Below, piece by piece: positions 1 to 5,350 of a DNA stretch of 7,080 bases. A model generated the notes under the pieces. That model had not been told where the DNA came from, searched no databases, and saw only the letters and a program-made list of their open reading frames with translations. Numbering within the stretch: position 1 is the first letter of the stretch; each line of letters begins with the position of its first letter. Source of the stretch: Thermoleophilia bacterium (GTDB taxonomy: Bacteria; Actinomycetota; Thermoleophilia; Gaiellales; Gaiellaceae); assembly GCA_025933895.1 (NCBI GenBank), contig JAICZB010000126.1, positions 1 through 7,080 on the forward strand. Direction: 5' to 3'. The position numbers were made by a program, and so were the translations under genes.

Positions 1-290
1 AGTTCGCGCTCCCGCACGCCGACCTCACCGCGGAGCTGCCGTACATGCAGGTCAACGCGTCGGTGCAGGTGCTCAGCGTCAACGGGAAGCCGTCGAGCCT
101 GCAGCTTCCGGCGTCGGTCGAGCTCGCGGTCGTCGAGACCGAGCCCGGGGTCAAGGGCGACACCGTCTCGAACGTGACGAAGCCGGCGACGCTGGAGACG
201 GGCGCCGTCGTCAACGTGCCGCTCTTCGTCAACGTGGGCGACCGGCTGAAGGTAGATCCCCGCGAGGGGCGCTACATCTCCCGCGCTTAG
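1..290 (+). CDS. efp: Elongation factor P, C-terminal part (5' end outside window)
   Basis: EF-P binds the ribosome between the P and E sites and relieves stalling at polyproline stretches. The open frame runs in from the left edge (first full codon at base 3) and ends at TAG 288-290, giving 95 visible residues. They cover the end of the middle OB domain and the whole C-terminal OB domain. The diagnostic EF-P signature is present: GDTVSNVTKPATLETGA, then VPLFVNVGDRLKVDPREG and the family-typical C-terminus YISRA. The N-terminal KOW-like domain with the lysine or arginine tip that contacts the P-site tRNA lies outside the window and cannot be judged. An internal ATG at 45 is not the start, because homologous sequence continues upstream of it. 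efp next to accB/accC is a common bacterial neighbourhood. Identification is secure. Confidence 0.97.
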   Translation, partial: FALPHADLTAELPYMQVNASVQVLSVNGKPSSLQLPASVELAVVETEPGVKGDTVSNVTKPATLETGAVVNVPLFVNVGDRLKVDPREGRYISRA

Positions 291-306
291 ACCGCGCTGG
301 CGCGGG
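280..306 (+). terminator. GC-only hairpin over the efp stop codon, possible weak terminator
   Basis: CCCGCGC (280-286) and GCGCGGG (300-306) form a perfect 7-bp inverted repeat with a 13-base loop containing the efp stop. A competing shorter hairpin, CCGCG-CTGG-CGCGG, lies at 292-305. No T-run follows (the next bases are CGATAAGG), so this is not a classical intrinsic terminator. It overlaps the proposed accB promoter, so it may be a transcript-end structure for efp or chance pairing in GC-rich DNA. Confidence 0.25.
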
Positions 307-324
307 CGATAAGGTCTCGCCGTG
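288..324 (+). promoter_or_regulatory. Candidate accB promoter, leaderless type (TAAGGT-N6-GTG)
   Basis: A TANNNT -10 hexamer, TAAGGT at 310-315, is followed by exactly six bases (CTCGCC) and the GTG start at 322, so transcription would begin at or next to the start codon. A partial -35, TAGACC at 288-293, lies 16 bases upstream. The AAGG at 311-314 could instead be read as a weak Shine-Dalgarno 7 bases before GTG; sequence alone does not separate the two readings. The accC start shows the same layout, which favours the promoter reading. Confidence 0.5.
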
Positions 325-2124
325 CCGTCGCTCGCCGACACGACGATCCGCCTGCTCGGACAGGAGCCGCTCGCGGCGCGGGTTCCGGCGGCCGAGCAGC
401 TCCGCCTGGCGGAGATCCTGGACAAGGCCGGGTTCGCGTACCTCGAGGTGTCGGGCGGCGGTTGCTTCGACGCAGCCGTCAAGCGCGGCGTCGAGAGCCC
501 GTGGGAACGGATCCGCGCACTCAAGGCGCGCGTCAAGACACCGCTCGGGCTCGCGCTGCGCGGCCGGTTCCTCGTCGGCTCGCGGCCCGTCGACGCCGAC
601 TTCGCCCGCCGCTTCGTCGCTTCCGCCGCGGAGAACGGCATCGACGTCTTCCGGCTGCACGACCCGCTCAACGACGTCTCGAACCTGCGCGAGGCCGCAG
701 AGGCGATCGTCGCTGCGGAGCGCGACTTCGAGGCCGGGCTCGTCTACAGCGGGGCGCGCGCGGGCGAGATCGAGACGCTGATCGAACGCGCGCGGATGCT
801 GCCCCAGCTCGGGGCCGTGCGCGTCCTGCTCCACGATCCGACCGGCTCGCTGCAGCCGCATACGGCCGAGGAGCTCGTGCGCGCACTCGCCGAGGCAAGC
901 GGCCTCCCCGTCGGGATCTATGCCCAGGGAGCCGGTGGCAGCGCTCTCGCCGCAACGCTCGCAGCCGCCCATGCGGGCGCTCAGCTCATCGCCTGCGCGA
1001 TCTACCCGCTCGCGCTGACCCTCCACCGCGTGTCCGGTGAGGCGCTCGCGGAGGCGCTCAGCGGCGCCGGGCTCGACCCGGGCGTCGACGTCGACGCGCT
1101 CTGGGAGGCGACCGACCTTCTCGACGAGCACATCGGCGACGAGCTCGTGACTCCGCTCGTACCTCGGATCGCGGTGCTCGCGGCACGCCACGACCTGCCG
1201 GCCAGCGTCGTCGCCGGGATCGACCACTCTCTCCACGCGGAGGCCGCAGGTGACCGGCTCGACGAGGTGCTCGCGGAGCTCGACCGGATCCGCGCCGAGA
1301 CCGGCTGGCCGCCGCTCGCGTCCCCGATCGGCCAGGTGCTCGCCTCGCAGGCGCTGATCAACGTCCTGTCCGCGAGCCGCTACCTCACGCTCGTCGACGA
1401 GATGCGCGGTCTTGTCGCCGGCGCCTTCGGCACGCCGCCGGCCCCGATCGATCCGGCGCTCGAGCGCGTCGTCCAGCTCATGGCCGACCCCGAGAGCGAG
1501 GAGGACGTCACGCCGCCGTTCGACGAGGTGCGCGAGCGCGCGGGCGACGTCGCCACGAGCGAGGAGGAGCTGCTCCTGCTCGGTCTCTTCGGCGAGGACG
1601 CCGAACGGCTGCTGCGCGGGATCCGCGGCCGCGGCCGCCGTGACGACGAGCTCGCGGGCGTGGGGGAGCACCGCGCCCAGCGGGTCCAGGAGATCGTGCG
1701 GATCGTGCAGGAGTCCGGGATCGGCGAGGTGACGATCGAGGAGGACGGCATGCGGATCTCGGTCCGCTCCACGCAGGACCTTTCTGCGGGCACGAGCCCC
1801 GGCGAGGCGCCCCTGGCTGTGCCCGAGCCGGAGCTGCCGGCGGCGACGAGTGCGGTCAGCGGCACGCTCGTCCGCGTCGAGTCGCCCATGGTCGGTACGT
1901 TCTACCGCGCCTCCCAGCCCGGCGCGCCGCCGTTCGTCGAGGTCGGCGACGTCGTCGCCCCCGGCCAGACGCTGTGCATCCTCGAGGCGATGAAGCTCAT
2001 GAACGAGGTGAAGGCGGACGTCGAGGGCGTCGTGCGCGGCGTGCACGCCGACAACGCGGAGCCCGTCGAGTTCGGGCAGCTGCTCTTCGAGCTCGAGCCG
2101 CTCGTCGGCCGGCCCGCGCTCTAG
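322..2124 (+). CDS. accB: ACC-type biotin carboxyl carrier protein fused to a degenerate carboxyltransferase (OadA/PycB-like) domain
   Basis: The 600-residue product should carry carboxybiotin between biotin carboxylase (AccC) and a carboxyltransferase in acyl-CoA carboxylation. Domains in order: HMGL-like TIM barrel, about 5-275 (DTTIR at 6-10, FDAAVKRG, SPWERIRALK, ALRG near 80, GIDVFRLHDPLND near 106-118); PYC_OADA conserved domain, about 280-440 (DRLDEVLAELDRIR, GWPPLASPIGQVLASQALIN, GTPPAPIDP); AccB N-terminal helix and strand, about 450-485 (QEIVRIVQESGIGEVTIEED); Pro/Ala linker; biotinyl domain, about 519-595, with EAMKLM at 555-560 (biotin site Lys558) and the ACC-specific thumb TFYRASQPGAPPF. 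Aligned with the transcarboxylase 5S subunit, all four metal ligands are replaced (Leu11, His171, Tyr200, Gln202), so the barrel is probably not catalytic. GTG 322 is chosen because DTT normally lies close to the N-terminus. A pyruvate carboxylase B subunit is the alternative reading, disfavoured by the lost active site. Confidence 0.93.
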   Translation: MPSLADTTIRLLGQEPLAARVPAAEQLRLAEILDKAGFAYLEVSGGGCFDAAVKRGVESPWERIRALKARVKTPLGLALRGRFLVGSRPVDADFARRFVASAAENGIDVFRLHDPLNDVSNLREAAEAIVAAERDFEAGLVYSGARAGEIETLIERARMLPQLGAVRVLLHDPTGSLQPHTAEELVRALAEASGLPVGIYAQGAGGSALAATLAAAHAGAQLIACAIYPLALTLHRVSGEALAEALSGAGLDPGVDVDALWEATDLLDEHIGDELVTPLVPRIAVLAARHDLPASVVAGIDHSLHAEAAGDRLDEVLAELDRIRAETGWPPLASPIGQVLASQALINVLSASRYLTLVDEMRGLVAGAFGTPPAPIDPALERVVQLMADPESEEDVTPPFDEVRERAGDVATSEEELLLLGLFGEDAERLLRGIRGRGRRDDELAGVGEHRAQRVQEIVRIVQESGIGEVTIEEDGMRISVRSTQDLSAGTSPGEAPLAVPEPELPAATSAVSGTLVRVESPMVGTFYRASQPGAPPFVEVGDVVAPGQTLCILEAMKLMNEVKADVEGVVRGVHADNAEPVEFGQLLFELEPLVGRPAL

Positions 2125-2133
2125 GACTGAAGC

Positions 2134-2634
2134 TCACGCCTCGGCGATCGGCCTGCCGACGACGAGCACGTCGAGCAGCTCCGGCTCGAGCTCCGCGAGC
2201 TCCGCGTCGGGGAGGACGCCGAGCCCGTCGAGCGCCTTCGAGAAGAAGCAGCGGGCCGCCGCCGCGAGCACGACGTCCATGATCTCCGTGTCGGACAGTC
2301 CGAGCTCGCGGAGCGGCTGAAGATCGGCGTCGCCGATCGATGTCGCGTCGTCCACGACCCGCTCGGCGAGGTCCATGACGGCGACGTCCAGCGCGTCGAG
2401 CGGGGCGCTGTGTCTGTCGCGGACGATCTCCGCGACCGGCTCGCCGAACTCGTCTCGCAACACCCTCCCGTGCATCAGGCAGCAGTAGCTCGAGCGCAGC
2501 CGGCGGGCGGCGGCGAGCGTCGCAAGCTCGTACCGGCGGAGATCCATTCCCGCCTTGATCGAGCCGTTCAGCTGCTGCCAGGCGGCGAGGACCTCGGGAC
2601 GCGCCTCGAATGCGCGCTCCATGTTCGTCGTCAC
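2134..2634 (-). CDS. Carboxymuconolactone decarboxylase / AhpD-like family protein
   Basis: A 166-residue protein of the AhpD/CMD alpha-helical fold, many members of which are thiol peroxidases or reductases that take electrons from lipoyl or similar partners. The core motif is at residues 36-55: Glu36 in RRYELATLAAARRL, then SSYCCLMHG with Cys51 and His55. In AhpD proper the motif is E...CxxC...H; here the first Cys position is Ser48, leaving one aligned thiol plus an adjacent Cys52. Single-Cys variants occur in this family, so activity cannot be assumed. The second half is helical and ends in an acidic ELEPELLDV segment. The start is GTG at 2634, with GAGAGG 9 bases upstream; an ATG at 2622 is an alternative. 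It begins 13 bases after the cupin stop on the same strand, so the two are probably cotranscribed. Its end converges on accB with 9 bases between. Exact substrate unknown. Confidence 0.85.
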   Translation of the reverse strand: MTTNMERAFEARPEVLAAWQQLNGSIKAGMDLRRYELATLAAARRLRSSYCCLMHGRVLRDEFGEPVAEIVRDRHSAPLDALDVAVMDLAERVVDDATSIGDADLQPLRELGLSDTEIMDVVLAAAARCFFSKALDGLGVLPDAELAELEPELLDVLVVGRPIAEA

Positions 2635-2647
2635 GCGGCGGATCCTC

Positions 2648-3211
2648 TCAGCCGAGCCAGCCGCCGTAGCGGACGAACCGCCGCGGCGGGAACCTGGAGT
2701 ACGCCTCGTTCTGCGGCGTCCCCGGCTCGATGCCTGCGCCGTACCTGACCGCCGTCTCGTCGACCGTGTACTCGCTCTCGCCCTCCTTGCCCTGCCGCTC
2801 GCCGTCCGGGCCGATCTCGGTGTGCCGCTCCCGCGAGCCGACGCCGAGCACGACGCAGCCCTCTGCGCCGCCGACGATCGTGTGCTCGGTGTACGGCGGA
2901 CAATGGACGAAGTCCCACCGTCGCAGCGGCCGCTCCTGTCCCTCGACGATCAGCGTCGCAGTGCCGGAGAGGACGAGGAAGTCCTCTTCGTCGCTCTCCC
3001 AGTGGTACATGGACATCGGCTCGTTCGGCGGCAGCACGTCGATGCCGATCCCGATCTGGTCGAAGAGGATGTCGCCGCCGAAGTTCGTGCTACGGCCCCT
3101 GCCCTCGGACTCGCGCCAGCGGACGTCCTCGGCGTTGACGACGAACCAGCCGTCGCCCTTGTAGACGAGGCCGTGCTCCGTCTCTTCCAGGTGGGCCTCG
3201 GGGACGTCCAC
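2648..3211 (-). CDS. Single-domain cupin protein
   Basis: A 187-residue cupin of unknown substrate. Cupin motif 1 is PPNEPMSMYHWESDEEDFLV with His70, then LSG; motif 2 is RRWDFVHCPPYTEHTIVGG. The usual HxH metal pair of motif 1 reads HxW here, while the acidic residues after it and the motif 2 His are kept, so metal binding may be altered. The leading segment VDVPEAHLEETEHGLV and the C-terminal RFVRYGGWLG resemble a widespread uncharacterised cupin family of about 180-200 residues. I chose GTG at 3211: it begins just before the family-like N-terminal segment and lies six bases after a TATGGT -10 element. The open frame continues upstream to a TTG at 3259, but that would overlap the start of accC. 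It is the first gene of a minus-strand pair with the AhpD-like gene and is divergent from accC (22 bases between starts). Confidence 0.85.
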   Translation of the reverse strand: MDVPEAHLEETEHGLVYKGDGWFVVNAEDVRWRESEGRGRSTNFGGDILFDQIGIGIDVLPPNEPMSMYHWESDEEDFLVLSGTATLIVEGQERPLRRWDFVHCPPYTEHTIVGGAEGCVVLGVGSRERHTEIGPDGERQGKEGESEYTVDETAVRYGAGIEPGTPQNEAYSRFPPRRFVRYGGWLG

Positions 3212-3236
3212 GGCCGGACCATAGACTCTTGCCGTG
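3209..3236. promoter_or_regulatory. Candidate bidirectional promoter between cupin gene and accC, overlapping -10 elements
   Basis: On the plus strand TAGACT (3222-3227) is followed by six bases (CTTGCC) and the accC GTG at 3234. On the minus strand TATGGT (3223-3218) is followed by six bases (CCGGCC) and the cupin GTG at 3211. The two TANNNT hexamers share the TA step at 3222-3223, and the predicted transcription starts, at the start codons themselves, are 23 bases apart. No Shine-Dalgarno stands out before either start, as expected for leaderless messages. The -35 regions are weak on both sides (plus strand GGGACG at 3201-3206) and lie inside the opposing coding regions. Confidence 0.5.
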
Positions 3237-4598
3237 TTCGAACGTGTCCTCGTGGCCAACCGCGGCGAGATCGCCGTGCGCGTGATCCGCGCGCTGCACG
3301 AGCTCGGGATCGAGGCGGTCGCCGTGTACTCGACGGCCGACGAGCACTCGCTCCACGTGCGCCTCGCCGACCGCTCGGTGCGTATCGGGCCGCCTGCAGC
3401 CGCCGACAGCTACCTCAGCATCCCGGCGCTCATCGCCGCGGCCGAGACGACCGGGTGCGAGGCGGTCCATCCCGGTTACGGCTTCCTCTCCGAGAACGCC
3501 GACTTCGTCCGCGCGTGCGAGGACAACGACGTCGTCTTCATCGGCCCGCCCGCGGACGTGATGGAGCGGATGGGCGACAAGGCGCGTGCCAAGGCCGAGA
3601 TGCGGGCGGCCGGCGTCCCGCTCGTCCCCGGGACGGAAGGCGTTGCGGCGCCGGAGGACGCGCGCGCCGCCGCCGAGGAGCTCGGCTTCCCCGTCCTGCT
3701 GAAGGCCGCGGCCGGCGGCGGTGGCAAGGGCATGCGGGTCGTGACGGAGACCGGCGGCCTCCACGACGCCTACCAGCGGGCTTCGGCGGAGGCTCAGGCC
3801 GCTTTCGGAGACGGCTCCCTCTATGTCGAGAAGGTGATCACGCCGGCCCGCCACGTCGAGATCCAGGTGCTCTGCGACCAGCACGGCCACATCCTCACCT
3901 GCGGCGAGCGCGAGTGCTCGATCCAGCGCCGCCACCAGAAGCTGATCGAGGAGTCGCCCTCGCCTGCGCTCGACGACGAGCTGCGCGAGGAGATGGAGTC
4001 TGCCGCCGAGCGAGCGTGCGAGCACATCGGCTACCGCAACGCGGGCACCTTCGAGTTCCTCGTCGGGCCTGACGGCTCGTTCTCCTTCATCGAGCTCAAC
4101 GCACGCCTGCAGGTCGAGCACCCGGTCACCGAGGGTGTCGTCGGGATCGACATCGTCCGCCAGCAGATCCGGATCGCGGCGGGGGAGCGGCTGGCGCACG
4201 GCGGGCGGGCAGGCCCGCGCAACGGCCACGCGATCGAGCTGCGGATCAACGCGGAGGATCCCTCGCGCGGCTTCGCTCCGGCCCCTGGTCTCATCGAGCG
4301 CTTCCGGCCGCCGCTCGGCCCCGGCGTCCGCGTCGACACGTTCGTCGAGGAGGGCACCACGATCACGCCGTACTACGACTCGCTGATCGCGAAGCTCATC
4401 GTCGTGGACGGCACCCGCCGCCTCGCGATCGAGCGAGCCCGTCGGGCGCTGCGCGAGTTCGAGATCGTCGGCGTTCCCACCACCCTCGAAGTCCTCGACG
4501 ACATCGTCGACAGCGACGAGTTCCGCAGCGGCGAGTACTCGACGTCCTTCCTCGAGGAGGCCGGCGCCCGGCTGCCGGCGCTCGCCGGGACCTCTTGA
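3234..4598 (+). CDS. accC: Biotin carboxylase, acetyl-CoA carboxylase subunit
   Basis: The ATP-dependent enzyme carboxylates biotin on BCCP using bicarbonate, the first half-reaction of acetyl-CoA (or acyl-CoA) carboxylase in fatty-acid synthesis. At 454 residues it is the length of stand-alone AccC and lacks a fused BCCP. The biotin carboxylase N-domain opens with FERVLVANRGEIAVRVIRAL and includes HPGYGFLSENADF. The ATP-grasp part has KAAAGGGGKGM at 157-167 and RRHQK with Lys236. The metal and substrate site reads FIELNARLQVEHPVTEG, with Glu287, Asn289, Arg291 and Glu295 matching the E. coli AccC catalytic set shifted by one. The C-domain contains ELRINAEDPSRGFAPAPG and TPYYDSLIAKLI. All catalytic residues I can place are intact, in contrast to the barrel of the accB product. 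GTG 3234 gives the canonical N-terminus. It heads a six-gene operon. PycA-type pyruvate carboxylase A subunit is the alternative, being the same family. Confidence 0.97.
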   Translation: MFERVLVANRGEIAVRVIRALHELGIEAVAVYSTADEHSLHVRLADRSVRIGPPAAADSYLSIPALIAAAETTGCEAVHPGYGFLSENADFVRACEDNDVVFIGPPADVMERMGDKARAKAEMRAAGVPLVPGTEGVAAPEDARAAAEELGFPVLLKAAAGGGGKGMRVVTETGGLHDAYQRASAEAQAAFGDGSLYVEKVITPARHVEIQVLCDQHGHILTCGERECSIQRRHQKLIEESPSPALDDELREEMESAAERACEHIGYRNAGTFEFLVGPDGSFSFIELNARLQVEHPVTEGVVGIDIVRQQIRIAAGERLAHGGRAGPRNGHAIELRINAEDPSRGFAPAPGLIERFRPPLGPGVRVDTFVEEGTTITPYYDSLIAKLIVVDGTRRLAIERARRALREFEIVGVPTTLEVLDDIVDSDEFRSGEYSTSFLEEAGARLPALAGTS

Positions 4599-4903
4599 GC
4601 CGGGTGCTCGTCCAGGAGAGCGGCGGCTCGGTGCGCGTGAGCGAGGCCGCACTGACCGAGATCGTGCGGCGGGCGGTCGCGTCCGTCGAGGGCGCTCGCC
4701 TGCGCAAGGGACGGCGTCGGCTCGGTGTCGAGCTCGAGGACGGCCGCGCCCGCGCTGATCTGCAGCTCGCCGTCGCGTACGGTCGCGTCCTCCCCGAGGT
4801 CTCGGCCGCGGTGCAGGAGCGGGTCGCCGACGCGCTCATGCGGATGTGCGACGTCGAGGTCGAGGCGGTCGACGTCACCGTCGAGGAGCTCGTCCGGTCG
4901 TGA
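4595..4903 (+). CDS. Asp23/Gls24 family protein (YqhY-like)
   Basis: A small protein of 102 residues (98 if GTG 4604 is used) with the Asp23/Gls24 (DUF322) pattern: GSVRVSEAALTEIVRRAVASVEG, a basic turn RLRKGRRRLGVELEDG, strand ADLQLAVAYGRVLPEV, helix SAAVQERVADALMRM and terminal strand VEVEAVDVTVEEL. In Bacillus subtilis the family member YqhY is encoded directly after accB-accC, and its loss is reported to select suppressor mutations in acetyl-CoA carboxylase genes, so a role tied to ACC control is plausible here; this is inference from position. There is no signal peptide or membrane segment. The TTG start at 4595 overlaps the accC stop as TTGA, suggesting translational coupling; the start is uncertain because neither candidate has a clear Shine-Dalgarno. 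Confidence 0.88.
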   Translation: MSRVLVQESGGSVRVSEAALTEIVRRAVASVEGARLRKGRRRLGVELEDGRARADLQLAVAYGRVLPEVSAAVQERVADALMRMCDVEVEAVDVTVEELVRS

Positions 4904-5286
4904 GCACGATCAGCCGCCGGGAAGCCCGCCGCGCCGCCGTCTTCATGCTCTTCCAGTGGGACGTCACCGGCAAGCCGCTCGGGTCGCTGTACGAGGGCGA
5001 CGTCGACGACTACACGCGCCGGCTCACGGCCGCGGTTTCCGACCGCGCGGCCGCGCTCGACGATCGGATCACATCCGCTTCCGACGACTGGACCGCCGAC
5101 CGCCTCGGCGCGGTCGAGCGCAACGTCCTGCGGGTCGCGCTCGAAGAGCTCGACGAGCGCGAAGTGCCGGTCGAGGTCGTCCTCGACGAGGCGGTCACGC
5201 TTGCGAAGCGCTATGCATCCGAGGATGCTGCGAGGCTGGTGAACGGGATCCTGGGCAAGCTCGTGCGGGAGGAGCAGGCTACGTGA
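4900..5286 (+). CDS. nusB: Transcription antitermination factor NusB
   Basis: NusB pairs with NusE (ribosomal protein S10) to bind boxA RNA in rRNA transcripts and prevent premature termination. The 128-residue product is slightly shorter than typical (130-150) but shows the family landmarks: N-terminal RREARRAAVFMLFQWD (arginine-rich RNA-binding helix), a central ITSASDDWTADRLGAVERNVLRVALEEL, then VPVEVVLDEAVTLAKRYASEDAARLVNGILGKL. The family-typical FVNG reads LVNG here, a mild change. GTG 4900 is chosen: it overlaps the preceding TGA as GTGA and has GAGGAG 11 bases upstream. The open frame extends to an ATG at 4846, but that would add an arginine-rich out-of-frame shadow of the upstream gene. 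Lies in the classical place after accBC-yqhY. Confidence 0.95.
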   Translation: MSTISRREARRAAVFMLFQWDVTGKPLGSLYEGDVDDYTRRLTAAVSDRAAALDDRITSASDDWTADRLGAVERNVLRVALEELDEREVPVEVVLDEAVTLAKRYASEDAARLVNGILGKLVREEQAT

Positions 5287-5350
5287 GCGTAGGCTCGACG
5301 GAGCTCAACAAGGAGCGGAGGCGCCGACATGGGCGGCGCCGGAGCGGGAA
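5287..5350 (+). promoter_or_regulatory. nusB-xseB spacer with decoy Shine-Dalgarno/ATG hairpin and a real ribosome binding site
   Basis: This 64-base gap is the only real break in the operon. It holds a strong purine-rich site, AAGGAGCGGAGG (5310-5321), 7 bases before ATG 5329. That ATG sits in the 9-base loop of a GGCGCC/GGCGCC hairpin (5320-5325 with 5335-5340) and opens a frame without family features. A second site, GGAG at 5341-5344, is placed 6 bases before ATG 5351, the start of the xseB-like gene. TAGGCT at 5290-5295 could be a -10 hexamer, but no -35 is evident. Confidence 0.35.

Noticed and set aside
229..2046. 605-codon open frame on the minus strand opposite accB
   Set aside because: Its product is an Arg/Asp/His-rich low-complexity string with no recognisable family. 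Long antisense frames are expected opposite high-GC genes, and the plus strand has a clear multi-domain protein.
322..2124. Reading the 600-residue protein as a working oxaloacetate decarboxylase or pyruvate carboxylase B subunit
   Set aside because: The length and domain order fit, but the metal ligands and the catalytic Thr loop are replaced, and the biotin domain is of the ACC type.
2089..2193. 12-bp perfect inverted repeat GAGCTCGAGCCG/CGGCTCGAGCTC across the accB-AhpD convergent junction, considered as a bidirectional terminator
   Set aside because: Each arm encodes ELEP at the C-terminus of its own gene on its own strand. The 81-base loop and lack of T-runs make a terminator unlikely; common Glu-Leu codons explain it.
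3212..3259. TTG 3259 as the cupin start
   Set aside because: It would place the first codons over the accC start and the shared promoter. The family-like sequence begins at GTG 3211, which has a well-placed -10 element.
2555..4072. 505-codon plus-strand frame spanning the cupin gene and half of accC
   Set aside because: Antisense to the cupin gene and then in a wrong frame of accC, with Arg/Ala-rich shadow composition. The cupin and AccC readings both have clear family motifs.
3090..4652. 520-codon open frame on the minus strand opposite accC
   Set aside because: Shadow of accC with biased composition and no motif. It also covers the cupin/accC promoter region, which a real gene would not be expected to do.
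4846..4899. 18-codon N-terminal extension of NusB from ATG 4846
   Set aside because: The added residues are an arginine/glycine-rich shadow of the Asp23 gene. GTG 4900 gives the normal NusB N-terminus, and the GTGA overlap is typical of this operon.
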